NCBI RefSeq assembly: GCF_041381155.1
Contig: NC_091143.1
Span: 36,260,679-36,324,678 of the forward strand
Length of the DNA: 64,000 nt
Source of the DNA: Argopecten irradians
Lineage: Eukaryota; Mollusca; Bivalvia; Pectinida; Pectinidae
Direction of reading: 5' to 3'
Shown: positions 13,385 to 25,553 of the stretch, one piece after another
Numbering within the stretch: the first letter of the stretch is position 1
Layout: each line of letters begins with the position of its first letter
Position numbers and translations under genes: made by a program
The notes under the pieces: model-generated
Told to the model about the DNA's origin: nothing
Seen by the model: the letters and a program-made list of their open reading frames with translations, nothing else
Database searches by the model: none

Positions 13385-13470
13385 AAAGTTAAGGTGGTAG
13401 ATGGAAGCCAAGTTCCTGGAGAAAAAACCCAACTTCCCCTCATGGGGTTCGAACTCGCAAAAATAAATCC
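13385..13470. repeat. Decayed tRNA-derived SINE fragment
   Basis: The stretch carries GGAGAAAAAACCC and TCATGGGGTTCGAACTC, matching in order the GGAGAAAAACC...CATGGGATTCGAACCC signature of the better copies at 52262-52500 and 61290-61460. The GGTTCGAA core resembles a tRNA B box. Confidence 0.55.
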
Positions 13471-13604
13471 ACACGAAAATGTTCCAATTATAAGTTAAGT
13501 AAAACATAGAAGAATAGATCGCGAAATTAAGTTGTATCGCCACGGAAACAGTATATTAAGTCACCACAAGAATAATTTGGTTCACAATATATACACGGTC
13601 TATA

Positions 13605-13730
13605 TTTTGTTTCACCTGAGTTTCACGTGAGCCAGGAAAAGGGTGAAATAAATGAAAAACTCACATGAAAAATGTGCCGGTTTAAGTGAAATTCACAAAG
13701 TTTTTCACGCGAATGTCACGTGGTAATGCC
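13605..13730. repeat. Palindromic TTTCACGTGAA-type array
   Basis: Clustered inverted half-sites of the TTCACGTGAA / TTCACATGAAA type belong to the same general family as the arrays at 8325-8412 and 23560-24020. This copy is diverged. Confidence 0.5.
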
Positions 13731-13735
13731 GTGCA

Positions 13736-13787
13736 TGATGCGTAAGAGAAAAGAGATGCCGTGCATGATGCGTAAGAGAAGAAGAGA
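13736..13787. repeat. Tandem duplication containing GATGCCGTGCATGATGCGTA
   Basis: Two consecutive copies of a unit of roughly 30 bases share GATGCCGTGCATGATGCGTA and AGAGAA. No coding role is visible. Confidence 0.75.
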
Positions 13788-13892
13788 GGTTTTTTTCAAA
13801 CATTTTATTTTGTCACAAATATTCTTGAAGAATGTTTAAGCTCTGTTGCAGAAAGACAAACCAAATTACACATTAGTAGGTGCAATAACTAG

Positions 13893-14402
13893 CTGCCGTA
13901 TTGTAGCTCAAAAGACTTAAGAGAAAAAATGCTGTCGTCTTTAGAAATACAATTGTTGCCTATCACTGCTAGTGGAGCAAGGTAATGATTCTCAAACCAT
14001 TATTAAAACGTGTGTAAGCATTTATCATACTTGTTTTATATCTCTTACCTACTAGGCAATAAAACTGAACCGTATAAAATATTAAATCCTCAGTGAGACA
14101 TTTTTTTTACATATACATATGAAGGTCTTTCTGAAGGAAATTTATACGGCAAGTCTACAAATTGTGATTTTCACCTCTTGTAAGCGATACGGTAGATAAT
14201 AAGAATGGTAGTTATGTGTGTTTTGGACAAAAATAATATATAAATCACGTATACGCATAAAATAATTGGAAACCTACCAAAAAAGTTTCGAAAATTGTGC
14301 CCGATTGGTATTCTGAGCACAGCTCCACTAGAACACATAGGCACCATTTCGTACCCCGGTTGAAAGGTATAGTAGGCCGTGTACGTAAATTAGTTCTAAT
14401 GC
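13893..14402. repeat. Dispersed ~510-bp repeat (copy 1)
   Basis: This is collinear with 62192-62701 in the same orientation, from AGCTCAAAAGACTT through AAGGTCTTTCTGAAGG, GGAAACCTAC and ATAGTAGGCCG. The two copies are diverged but alignable by eye over the full length. The family is not identified and no open frame is conserved between copies. Confidence 0.75.
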
Positions 14403-14524
14403 AATATCATGGTACTGTTTACCAATTTTTTATGTGAAATAAATGTTGCGTATTGCCGCATCAAGAATGCGGGGAAATGTTTCGTCTCGAGATGGTTCCA
14501 ATCAGAGGTAAATAAGCTTTACAA

Positions 14525-14600
14525 TTTCATCAATGCCTCCACTCAGGATCGAACTCGTGACCTCTGGTTGACTAGCCTGACGCCCATCTGATCGAGCCTA
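14525..14600 (-). repeat. tRNA-like SINE head or tRNA pseudogene
   Basis: The minus strand reads like a degenerate tRNA: GGCTCGATCAGATGG resembles an A-box region and GAGTTCGATCC resembles a B box. The acceptor stem and a proper fold are not convincing, so a SINE-head remnant is preferred over a functional tRNA. Confidence 0.4.
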
Positions 14601-15177
14601 AATGGAGTAAAGAGAACTTCGGCTAGTGCTGAGAAAGAGAACTTCGGCTAGTATTGACCAGGGCCCAGCACCATAAAACTTTCTCAGACGGATTTTATTT
14701 TACTCAAGGCTATGTAAAATCATATATTTGAGCAAAAACTCTGTCTGAGAATGGTTTTATGTGGCCGAGCACAGAGTTACGTTATTGTATGAGTCTAAAA
14801 TGATCGCCTATCAAGTTGACTTCAGCTAATTTTATCAATACATAATTCAGGATAGCGAGATTATTGCACAACTCACAATGCATAAGCAGTAATACTTAGA
14901 ACTAATTCAGGAGACTTATCAGTACAAAATGGCAGTAAAAGCAAATAAATGTAACCAATTCAAGTCGAAAAATCAATATAGTAAGCGATTTATACAAAAT
15001 TGTACAAAACAAAACCCTTCAGCTTTGGCCACTCCAGAAATTTTATAATCTGCATTCACACCGTATTGATTATTCATTTTATAATGGAACTTAAAATGAA
15101 CTAGCATGTTGATCTGTTTTCACATCTATGGTTAATTCATATTTATTCTAAACACAGAAAACAAAAGGTAACGGTAA

Positions 15178-15430
15178 AAAAGTAATTAAAAAATGTATTG
15201 TTATAAATTATTAAAAAAAATGTATTGTTATAAATTATTAAAAAAATGTATTGTTATAAATTATTAAAAAAATGTATTGTTATAAATTATTAAAAAAATG
15301 TTATAAATTATAAAAATGTATGTTATAAATTATTAAAAAAATGTATTGTTATAAATTATTAAAAAATGTATGTTATAAATTATTTAAAAAATGATGTTAT
15401 AAATTATTAAATGTTTTTAAATTATTAAAG
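15178..15430. repeat. AT-rich minisatellite of ~26 bp
   Basis: Tandem units of the form AAAAAATGTATTGTTATAAA-TTATT, with later units shortened. About nine copies are visible, with no coding content. Confidence 0.9.
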
Positions 15431-15882
15431 AATGTATTGTTAGAAAACTGGAAGCCATCACGTGTTGTTGTTGAAATGAAATAATCTGTCTATTATATGT
15501 TTTTCTATGGATCTCAACAGATGTAGAATATATTGAACGGAATGTTCGAAATCGTTCTTTCCTTCTTCTGTTTGTTGTCCTCAGAGAATGTAGTCGTAAG
15601 GTTATGATATGAAGTCTACACCCTGTCGGTAGATTCAATATTTATATTTGACTAGATTCCTGACTAATTTGCCATCAGGAAGACATGTAGTAACTTAGGA
15701 TTGTTTTAATGAATGATTTTATTTTATTATATAGGTATATCACTAACAGGTATATACTACTGTTTTGTAAAGGAAATATTTTCACTCGAATCCTGTAAGT
15801 CTACAATATACTAGCTTATGTTCTGTCTCTACATTCCAGATATTGTAGAGATTTTCTAAACGATAAGTCATCATTAGAAGGT

Positions 15883-16146
15883 CTATATCCATATTAATTG
15901 TCCAGATTCAAGCCTGATATGGAATTCAATGTATATTAAATGAAATAATATGACTCAAATTCTTTCCCGTCTATATCCATACTAATTTTTGGGATTCCAG
16001 CCTGGTATGGAATTCAAGGTTTATTTAATGGAATAATATGACTCAAATTCTTTCCTGTCTATATCTATACTAATTGTCCGGATTCCAACCTGGAATAGAA
16101 TTCAGGGAATATTGGAGTGAATAATCTGACTCCGATTCCTCCCAAT
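15883..16146. repeat. Three 88-bp tandem units at the 3' end of the KY-like gene
   Basis: Units begin at 15883, 15971 and 16059, exactly 88 bases apart. They share CTATATC-ATA-TAATT, TGGAATTCA and GAATAATATGACTC blocks. The rightmost unit contains the stop codon and last ~25 codons of the KY-like gene on the minus strand; the other two lie in its 3' UTR. A minus-strand AATAAA occurs at 16025-16020. Confidence 0.85.
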
Positions 16147-19100
16147 CTGATCCGACATGACCGTAATCTTGACCTTCTTTTAAGTTGACCAATGTCACGA
16201 TTTCCTGGCAGAGGACTTTGGTCAGTTTAGACTGTCTGATGAATTTTAATGTTTGTAGAGTAATGTCCAGGTTCTTCCGTAAAATGCAATCATGTATGTC
16301 TGAAACATTGAAAAACCAAGAAACTTCAGCAATTTACGTAATGGTTAGTTTCGTATTGCATTTAGTAATTGATAATAATTGTTAGTGTTGTAATGAAGAG
16401 TTCCCTCAACTTTATAGACAGGATGTTACATCATTTCTGTATATAAATATTTATGACGTTTCCACACAAATATATGGCGTTATTCTCACAATTAAATTAC
16501 GTAACTATTTAATTTTTACACAGGAAATGTTTATAGATATAATCATGTTACATTCACATAGCTTGAATCTACTTATTTGCTTTAATATGTACAATAGCAG
16601 ATAATAACTGCTATAGGTATATGAGGCACACATGAATTCTGACAGCTTTCAAACTTTTTTTTTTATATTTCTATGGTATGATTATTATTACCTTTCCTTG
16701 CTTTAAGAATTTGACATTTGAGTCTTGCAAACTCAAGTTCCTCATCGTCTGGATCTATTCCTTCTTTAATACAATGCATGATTGCATTATCCATCCCATC
16801 CATGTCTTCCGCTTCCATGGCAACTTGGAGCTTCCGTCGCTGATGTCTTTGTCTAGGCGACTGTAAGAGAAACAATAATAAAATGATACTGTATAGTAGG
16901 TTATTCTCGCGGGATTAATAATATTATTACACTTATATACCATTTCAACCAAAGCTCGAAATTTTAAATCCACTAAAATTTAATTTTCTCGTTTTTTGGT
17001 CCAAATCGCGAATGACCCACGAAAATAACCGGTTATACGGTATTTCAGAAATTAAGCCAATTACATCGTGAACAAACTGAGCCTGCATCAAAAAAGTTTA
17101 AAGTAACTGATATCAATTAAACTATGGGTAAAGCGAGTTAGAAAATGATGCCAGGTCAGTCGTCAATATATCTTTGGTGCAAATGAACCAGTGACATCAG
17201 ATCAACTGTCGGTATATGTGAGTATGCAAATGAACCAGTGACATCAGGTCAACTGTGGGTATATGTGAGTCAGCAAAGGAACCAGTGACAAACGACTACA
17301 GGTCAATTAAACTTTCCAACAAAAACAACAGACAACACACAGAAAACCGATTGCAAATGAGTCATGTTCTAAAATACAACTGAATCAACAGCAAATCATT
17401 TTTTGTTAAAAACATATCTAAATAGCAAATACCTGGAGGTTTTGGGTACTCTGACGTGAATTAAGAAATTAAGAGTAAATGATAAATATCATTTTGTTAC
17501 CAAAATAAAAAACAAAAACAAAAACAAAAAAAGCAAAACAGCAAAAATAAGATTCCTACTGTAATGTAAGCGTACATGTACTTACCTGTTGCACAGGTGT
17601 GATGTATGACGTCAACAGGTAATGGCACACTGGTTGGTAACCGTTTCGTTTACGTTGTTCAAAGTTGCTCGCAGTCCATACCGTCAGGATGTACTCCCCG
17701 TCTTTTGGTACAGTGGCTGTGATGGTTATTTCTCTTTGCTTTCTGTTGATTTCACAAGAAACTTTCTCAGTTCTTGAACCAGCGAATCCAGAAGCGTAAA
17801 ATGTAGCCTTTACTTCTATCTTATCAGCGAAATTCCCGTCGACTAGAAATTTCGCTGTGAACACATCCCCTTTCCTTACGTAGACGTCGCCTTTGTGTCT
17901 TAATGGTATCACTAGTCCGACTTTTTCGGATGCAATGTTTGGTCCAATACCAATCGCTCCAGGGTCGATTCTGAGAGGAAGACAGTTTGGTTTCCGAGAT
18001 GAACACTTCAGAAGGAATTCACAGACCCGTACCAACGGGTTTTGATTAGGACCAGCAAATATTGCAAACTTGTACACGCCTTCCCTCGGTAGATGGATAT
18101 GAAATTTCCAGTTATTCCCAGATCGAAGCATTCGTACATGTTTTTGTATCGCTTGTGGATCTAAATATTCCCTGTCCGACTCACTCAGCAATGACATGTT
18201 ATTGCCGAAAGATAAATCATACCAAAGATAAAGCAGATTTGAGTTTTTTGCTTTGGCTTCGACTTCAATCAAAGCCTTCCCATTGTTTACTTCTAGAACA
18301 CAAGCATGTTTGGTGATAAGTTTGAGTCCCAAACCGAAAAATGGCGGCAGAAGATATGGTTGGTCTAGAAACTCCTTTCTGGATAATGGCTTCTTTTGTA
18401 GCTGCCACTGCGGGTCAAAAGGGAAACATAGGTACTTAAACTCCTCGGGGTCCGTCATTGTATAATATTCCGAGAATGCCAACTTGTTAAAATTTGACAG
18501 TTGCTGGGATTTCTCTGTAAACTTAAACCAATCGCTAGATTTGGCCCCGATATAGGACCTACACATCCAGATTGGGTGGATGACGTACCAGTGTTTCTCT
18601 ACGTAAACGGCGTTCCACAGGCAAGCTAGATCCGTCATATTGGTGTCCCCCGGCTGGTATCTTCCCAGTGCTTTACACATTCCTCCAATCTGAACACATG
18701 CTATCTCGGCTTTCCTGAAAAACATTATAATACGATCATTTTAACGTAAAACTGCTTTTAGACGATGAAACTTTAATTTTCTAAGAATGCTACCCATTCC
18801 TGACCCAAAGTACCGGTGCGTTAGGATACTATACATAATAAGCATGTAGTCGGTTTTATTAAATAAATATGATAGTAGATGTTAATATGGAATGAATATA
18901 AAACAAAAGAAATAAAACAATGAACTTTGACCTTTAATCTCATTACAAGAAGACAGCAGAATGTGAATGTAAACTTAAACAAAATACCGCTTATGCATTA
19001 TTCACTTTACTTAAGTTTATAGAAATTATACCGGCATATGATGGTGAAAACGGTGGAAAATGTTGTGCGCCTTTGTGCAAGAAGAGCCAGACATCCCTCA

Positions 19101-20716
19101 GGAGTGTCCTCGGTTCCTTCGAGGTGTTTGAATGTATTGAGCTTCTGACTACTCAGCCATCCAACAAGCGCTTGGACAACCAACATTTCGGGCTGCGCTG
19201 AAGCATCAACACCCATGACGAGGTATTCTATCAAGTCGTCAAAGCTTTCGTTGAAATAACGTGGAGTCTGCAATTCAAAGAAACTCGTGAAAGTAAAAGA
19301 TTATGAAATTTCTGTAATAAATAAGTGTGAATTTTATTAAGTATATAGTTATATGCCGAAAGTTATATCGATAGATAGTCCATCAGATGTCAGAACAAGT
19401 TAACTATCCCTCTAGAAATGAAGTGACATTTGACCTAAATAGTGACTCTGATTCAAATCTTTCAGTTAAGATCATTTTTGTGCTTTGTCAACAAAATAAT
19501 ATTCAGTGGAATTGAATTTATAATCATTTTAAAATTTTGAGAGAATTTGAAAAGATTTTTGGAAAGTTTCTAATCGTTTTGGGTTTTTTTTCCAATATAT
19601 TATGATAATAAATTATTGACCTTTTAATTGATTTTTGTCATACAATGATATTTGTATATTTAGGAGTATTCATAAACCAACAAGTATCGATAACTATACA
19701 AACTGAGTTACATTTAAACAATTGGGATCTCTATCTTCAAGACTAAATGGTAATTCTCATGAGTTCTGTTTCATATAACTGCTATGCTACATTGTATTCC
19801 TCGTTAACTGAAACAATTATGTTCCGTCAAATTTTCACCATTGCATTTTAAGATTTTCGGCTGTTCAATTCTTAAAAAAAACTGAAATCGAAACAATTTC
19901 ATAGATAAGCAAACAATGGCTAAGAATAAAGATATCTGATAAAAATAAGGCTAAGTGGACAGTTTTACCGATTGATTTATAAACGAAACAACGTGAAGAA
20001 AAATATTGAATCACATGACCTCATGAAAAAACATCTTGGAGAAATAAATATAAGAAATATAAGCTTACATGGCGTGCTCTGAATTCAATGTCGTTGGTGG
20101 TCAAACCAATGTTAGCTACATCCTCCAGGCCAGAGTCCGTATCCTGGGGTTTGGCCGGTCTTCGTTTCGACATATTTTGGACAGCGTCTGGCCACACTGG
20201 TGTCCAGTCCCCAAACCATTGGATATATGACTTCGATTTCTGACCTTTAGGATTAGGCTCTGGTTTGGGATAATGTCGCAGAGTTTTCATGATTTTCAAC
20301 TGGAATCGTAAACATTAAATCGTTTCTATATAAATGGTTTTCTCACACAAGCAACAAAATTTAAAATGTATATAAATGTTTGTCTAACACAAGCAAACAA
20401 CTTTTTTCATATTATTATTTACAATTTATCAAAATTTGGATTAAAAGAATCATTTACTGGAGTGATTCCAATGACTGAAAATAAATGCAGTACCTTCATT
20501 TATCAAAAACAAACATCATATATCCATTGTAAAAAGACAGTATGGAGCATAAGTAAAAACATCACTTACTTGATCTTCTCCTATATACTCTATCTCAAGC
20601 TGTGTTTCAGATGGAAAAGATGGCCTATCCTCAACTGTCGTCTGCTGTTGTTCCCGCTCCACCGGAAGGTTCACAGGGTCGGCAGCTGTCTTAGACATGC
20701 TGGCCCCACATCCCAT
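16070..20716 (-). CDS. Kyphoscoliosis-peptidase/hillarin-like transglutaminase-fold protein, probable pseudo-enzyme (6 coding exons)
   Basis: Exons are 20716-20570, 20299-20069, 19267-19032, 18714-17586, 16860-16692 and 16299-16070 (TAG at 16072-16070). All junctions are GT-AG and in phase, giving 713 residues. The N-terminus MGCGAS is a classic Gly2 myristoylation plus Cys3 palmitoylation motif, suggesting membrane anchoring. Residues ~150-260 match the transglutaminase-like core of the KY/hillarin family (ALVGWL..., CLWNAV, HWYVIHPIW), followed by the long family-specific C-terminal region and a charged helical tail. Known relatives act at muscle Z-discs or cytokinesis/cell-cortex structures. 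The usual Cys, His and Asp positions read R193, C236 and H251, so peptidase activity is unlikely. The last exon was found from its acceptor and phase, not from a long open frame. The family call is strong; the specific function is inferred. Confidence 0.85.
16905..17045. repeat. CGCGAA-type dispersed repeat fragment
   Basis: TTCTCGCGGGATTA, TCGCGAATGACCCACGAAAA and TACGGTATT motifs resemble sequence at 24600-24720, 27740-27910 and 28280-28470. It is a dispersed element in an intron of the KY-like gene. Confidence 0.45.
17135..17295. repeat. ~55-bp short tandem repeat, three units
   Basis: Three diverged units carry GTCAACTGTSGGTATATGTG and AACCAGTGACA, in the intron between KY-like coding exons 4 and 5. 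Confidence 0.7.
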
Positions 20717-21228
20717 TTTTATCTGAAAATCATTAAATCGTCAATTTTTATATGAAATTCAATGTAATATAAAACATTATCATTAATGCTGATATCAAAC
20801 TTCGACAAATTTAGTTCGTATATCGGGTTTACCTTTATAAATATGAATACATCTAAAGAAAATGCATCAGGATCTGTTAAGTATTTTATTTGCGTTTACT
20901 TAAGCATTATGCATATAAATATAACGTTTTTATTTTACAATATGATTTATCAAGATTATGCAAAGAAAATTAGTTAAAGTTTAGATAATATTCATTGATT
21001 TCAGATCGATGCTTATTGTGAATGAAATACAATGTAAAACAATTATATGAAGACGTTACATGTTTGTATATATAGAGATATGCACAGTACTGATCGTAGA
21101 TAGGTAAAAATACTACAATCGTTTAACAGTTACAACATAACGTTTTTAACAATGTGTTGGTTATTTTCTGTACCCTTGTCTTTATTGTTTAGATAAATAC
21201 AATATTTAGTAAACAATGTCTTACATAC

Positions 21229-21300
21229 CTGTATCAAGAAACAATAGATTTCCTCATCTTCATTGTCGGTCTATGTCCCAGATAATAGTAAACTCACTAC
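21229..21300 (-). other. Non-coding first exon (5' UTR) of the KY-like gene, with a uORF
   Basis: A donor (CAG|GTATGT) ends at 21229 on the minus strand, and an acceptor (TTTCAG|ATAAAA) lies at 20725-20723, just 6 bases before the ATG at 20716. This implies a spliced leader-type UTR. A 9-codon upstream frame (ATG at 21263, TGA at 21236-21234; MKMRKSIVS) sits wholly in this exon. The upstream boundary is approximate. Confidence 0.5.
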
Positions 21301-21699
21301 TCACACAACACTGTAACATCCTTATCGGACACTACATCATATTAACATTTCCTCAAACATTGTATCCGATACACTGTAGATAAACTTAATTTAGAAACCA
21401 AAGAAATTAAACATATGAAAATTGAATAGCAAACAGACAAGCTCTTCAATGACACTTGACAATATATCTCTGCACAAAGTTATGTTCAACACGTGGCCAA
21501 AGAACGCTAAGGAATGGGTATAACAAACAATCATCCTGGTGTATGATAGACCTAAGACAATGGAGACAATGGATGAACGGTTCCATAACGCCGGGTTGAC
21601 CAGTCATCGACAAACAATGGCGGTGTTGTCACGACCGCTGTCGAGACGTCGGTTTGTAGACTTCAGTACTTAGGTTAGCGTAAGGTTAGGGAGTTTAAG

Positions 21700-23555
21700 T
21701 TGTAAAAAGTAGGAGATTATTAAGTTGATAACTATATTCTTTTTTAAAATATTGATTTTTTATGGTGTAGTATGAATGGGTGAATACATATTAATTAATT
21801 AAATGAAAACATAACAATATTATTAAAAGAATATTATGTTGCAATATGAATGGATGAATACGTATTTATTAATTCAATGAAAAAAATAACTTGCTGGATT
21901 CAACATGGTCATTTACACAAGAATTAAATATAGAAGACTAAGTTATGAATTAATTTATATTCTATTTCAAATGTTATTCTTTTAAAGAATGGTCACCAAT
22001 GAAGAAATTAATTATGAAGGTTAGACTGTAGATCTGCCCGCTTTTTATTTTTCGTTTATAACTAAGGCATAAGTAAGAACTTCTAAACTGTCGAAGAATT
22101 AGAAGAAGTTTTATGTAAAAGTTTTGATATGTCGTAGTTTTTTACTTTTTACTTTTTTTGGCTTTATACCAAAAAATATTGCTCAAACGTGATATTTTCT
22201 ATTATATGTGCTTATATTAATACATGATAATGTTTTATTACTTACTTAACCACAGGTACTCGCGTCTTATGTCAGTATACTTAATATTCTTTATTTTTAG
22301 ATCAAGTGTACTGAAAAACGCCACGAGTGCCTGTGACCGGACATGTTATTTCGATACACCACTTAACCTTCTTTGTTAATTAACCTGCTAGTGTTAGATA
22401 GACCGGGATGGTATCTTTGTTCCCACCATTAAACGGACCATTAAATACCCGACACAAAACAAAGCATGTTTGTTGTCGGAAAATCACTGTTATTTTAATG
22501 TTTGTTATCGCGTTATTAGAACAATAGAAAAGCATGTCCTGGTGTCAGATCTATACAGTACATGACATGGGTAGATGTGTGGTATAAGATAGTGTGAATA
22601 CCAAACGTCTTAATAAATGCTCGAGAAATAGCAGATATGTGGATTCCATGTTATACTTCTCATTCATAAGTTCATACGTAAATTTTTTACCTTGGTGATC
22701 ACTAAATCATGACTTACAACACTATGTGATCATGGGGTTATACTATCCCGTATTTTATCTCTACGTATAAGAAACTGAAGCGATTTCTTTGTACCAAAAA
22801 ATGGACAAAACATGCAGCGCATAAATCTCGAGAGAAATCTCAACGTTTGCATACTTTCAATTAAATGAGGACAAACTGATACTGCTACATTGCAATGGTA
22901 AATTCCAATACATTCACAAAACCATATTTGCATCATATATGATCAAACGTATTATTATAGTGTATAGGGATAAGAGATAATCCGCATTCCTTATAACATT
23001 CACTTTGAAGTTCAAATTATTCCATTATATTAAGGGTTTCACCTAATTTGTACAGATATTTGAATATCATACAAATAGAATTGACATACATAGCGGACAC
23101 TGCTCTTTTGCAGTGGAGAATGGGCAGCACCAGTACCAGTACATTAACGATTTTTTTCTACTCTGTTGCCTTATACACAAATTAAATCAGGAGATCAATT
23201 GTCGTACTTAAAGATAAGAATAAAATGGTATTCATCTTTAATATCAAGATAAGAGTCGCAAAACTTACAAATACGCCTACTTCTTTCTATATTTGCATAA
23301 CGCCAAGATTCAATAAGTTATCTGCCGATAATCTTATTTATGTTAAAACAATACAAATTTCGTTACAGCATAAATCAAAACAAATTGTGAACCAAATGCT
23401 CTGTTATAAGACATCAGCTGATCCTTAATATCGTTTTGTTGTTATTCCCACTGTTACTTCTTTTTGCCCTAAACTGCTGTGTTTAACTCACGTTTGGGCA
23501 AATAACTTCGCATCTTTTTGCAATGATTTCCTCTTTATAATGAAACCCTGCTGAT
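21700..23555. other. AT-rich spacer, nothing recognised
   Basis: This lies between the divergent KY-like and lectin genes. Open frames are short and of biased composition; no domains, splice-compatible exons or structured RNA are apparent. Confidence 0.5.
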
Positions 23556-23559
23556 TTTT

Positions 23560-24020
23560 CAATGCATTTCAGTCAAAATCATTGACCTGAAATTGATTAG
23601 AATTTCAGTTAAAAAACTAACCTGAAATTCACCTGAAATTGACCAGAATTTCAGGTCAAGAAATCTTGACCAAGAATTCAGGTTAAGATATCTTGACCTG
23701 AATTTCATGTCAAGATTTCTTAGCCTGAATATCAGGTGAAGATATCTTGTCCTGAAATTCACCAGTATTTCGCATGAAATTTGACCAGAATTTCAGGTCA
23801 AGAAATCTTCACCTGAAATTGACCAGAATTTCTCTTGAAAGTCGACCTGAAATTCAGGTCAAGAAATCTTAACCTGAAATTGACCAGAAATTAACCAGAA
23901 TTTCAGGTCAAGAAATCTTGACCTGAATTTTACCTGAAATTAACCAGAATTTCTGGCCAATTTCAGGTGAATTTCAGGTCAAGATTTCCTGACCTGAAAT
24001 TCAGGTTGGGAAATATGGCT
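23560..24020. repeat. Palindromic CCTGAAATT/AATTTCAGG array
   Basis: About 460 bases are built almost entirely from ACCTGAAATT and its reverse complement, with perfect local palindromes around AAGAAATCTTGACC contexts. It ends in GGGAAATATGGCTGTGTACG, shared with the 8325-8412 copy. It has no coding value and could fold into many alternative hairpins. Confidence 0.9.
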
Positions 24021-24599
24021 GTGTACGAGCAACCACTTCTTTTCTTAATGACAATCGATATTGACTGGAGCAAAGAACAATTGGAAAAGCAATAGATCAC
24101 GGACAAGCAAAAAACTATATGTAAAACGATTAGATCATACACAATTTCGATGAAACAGTTTCATTGGTAAATGCAGGCTACAGTTTACTGGCTGTCAACA
24201 ACGAATTTCCAATTTATGTATCCATTTGTCTCTTGATGCATAAAAATTAACAATCTATTGTATAATTATTTGACATCCATGTATAGAGGGTATTTGTAAA
24301 GAGACTTTCATGTCAATAAATAAATTAACATGATTGTTTACATAGCCCTGGCTGCAGACACTCTTTTATAAAATATCTATATATATAGAGAAAAACAATA
24401 AGTCTCCTGACACAAAAAAAGTAATCGAGATGTCAACTCGAAACAAAAATATGATACAACAGTACACAAATCAATTACGGCATCATTTGAGAACATGGCT
24501 AAACATGAATAATAATCCCTAGTCTATCGTTACACATAGGTAACTAACTCAATTAATCATAAGCGAAACATAAAGTGACAGAGAAAAGCTGATGTTTGA

Positions 24600-24720
24600 A
24601 AAGAGACATGATTTCGCGTTTTCAAGTTAAACGACTTATTCACGATTTAATTTCGCGATTTTTCCTTTTAATCAAACGGCGATTCATTCTCGCGGATACT
24701 AATCGACCGCGGAAAACGTT
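24600..24720. repeat. CGCGAA-type dispersed repeat fragment
   Basis: TTTCGCGTTTTCAAG, ACGATTTAATTTCGCGATTT and ATTCTCGCGGATAC motifs are shared with other copies in the window (16905-17045, 27740-27910). Confidence 0.45.
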
Positions 24721-25144
24721 AAGTTTAACGTTATATGTGCCATAACTGGGAAAAATAACTTGACATTTTATTTTGTCTTCTGTAATCTATTTAAATCCAT
24801 CATGTTTGGTGAATTACGTTGTGGAAATTCTTGAAATGGACAAACATGTATGATGTCTTATCAGCTTAAGTTACAACACAGAACAACTGGTGCACTGTTA
24901 AATTCTTGTTTTATGTCTAATGTGTTTTACGATAGATACATACCTGTATAAATCACTTTACAATTACTATAATAACACTGGGAAAATGTGAAATGATATT
25001 GAATACCAAAATTTGGCTTCATGGTCTGAGTGTATGTACTCAGTTCATTGCACTGTACCTGTAAATTTATTGATTTCTACTTGTAAAACTGAAACTTATG
25101 CATTGTAAGTACTGTAATACACAAAACCTTTTGGCGGTAACATA

Positions 25145-25553
25145 TTAAAGGCCCATTACCTTTCCGGAGCAAAATATAAAGGTTTCTTAAAAAACATTAA
25201 TAACATCAGAAAATGCACACCGATGACCTAAAATAAGGTTACGACACCAAACGTATGCAAGATTTCCTGCGTAAATATATGAAAACAGTGGAGAGTCAAT
25301 TCGCTGTTTTGCCGTCTGGCGCAGTGATAGTCAACTACCGCGCGGTATTTAGGACGAAGGCGGGAAACATAATACGACCCGCGTTATGAAAATAAACATT
25401 TTATTTATTTTAATCAAATCGTTCAGAAGGTGATGATGAATGTAGTATTCACGGTAAGTTTATAATTCTTAAGACTCTACAAAATTATCGATCTTGTTTT
25501 ACATTCCCATTTTAAAAATTAAAAGCCGTTTCGGAAAGGTAGTGGGCCTTTAA
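25145..25553. mobile_element. TTAA-flanked MITE, family A copy 1
   Basis: The element is bounded by TTAA on both sides. The ends are AGGCCCATTACCTTTCC and GGAAAGGTAGTGGGCCT, forming an inverted repeat. Internal blocks (TTTTGCCGTCTGGCGCAGTG, CTACCGCGCGGTATTTAGGA) recur at 27917-28275 and, diverged, in 50686-51081. TTAA duplications suggest mobilisation by a piggyBac-type transposase; no transposase is encoded. Confidence 0.8.

Noticed and set aside
14525-14600. Functional tRNA gene
   Set aside because: A- and B-box-like motifs are present but the acceptor stem and full cloverleaf are not convincing; a SINE head is more likely.
15417-15638. 73-codon minus-strand Arg-rich frame, considered as the last exon of the KY-like gene
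   Set aside because: The acceptor at 16302-16300 with exon 16299-16070 fits the phase and reaches a stop earlier, giving a complete model.
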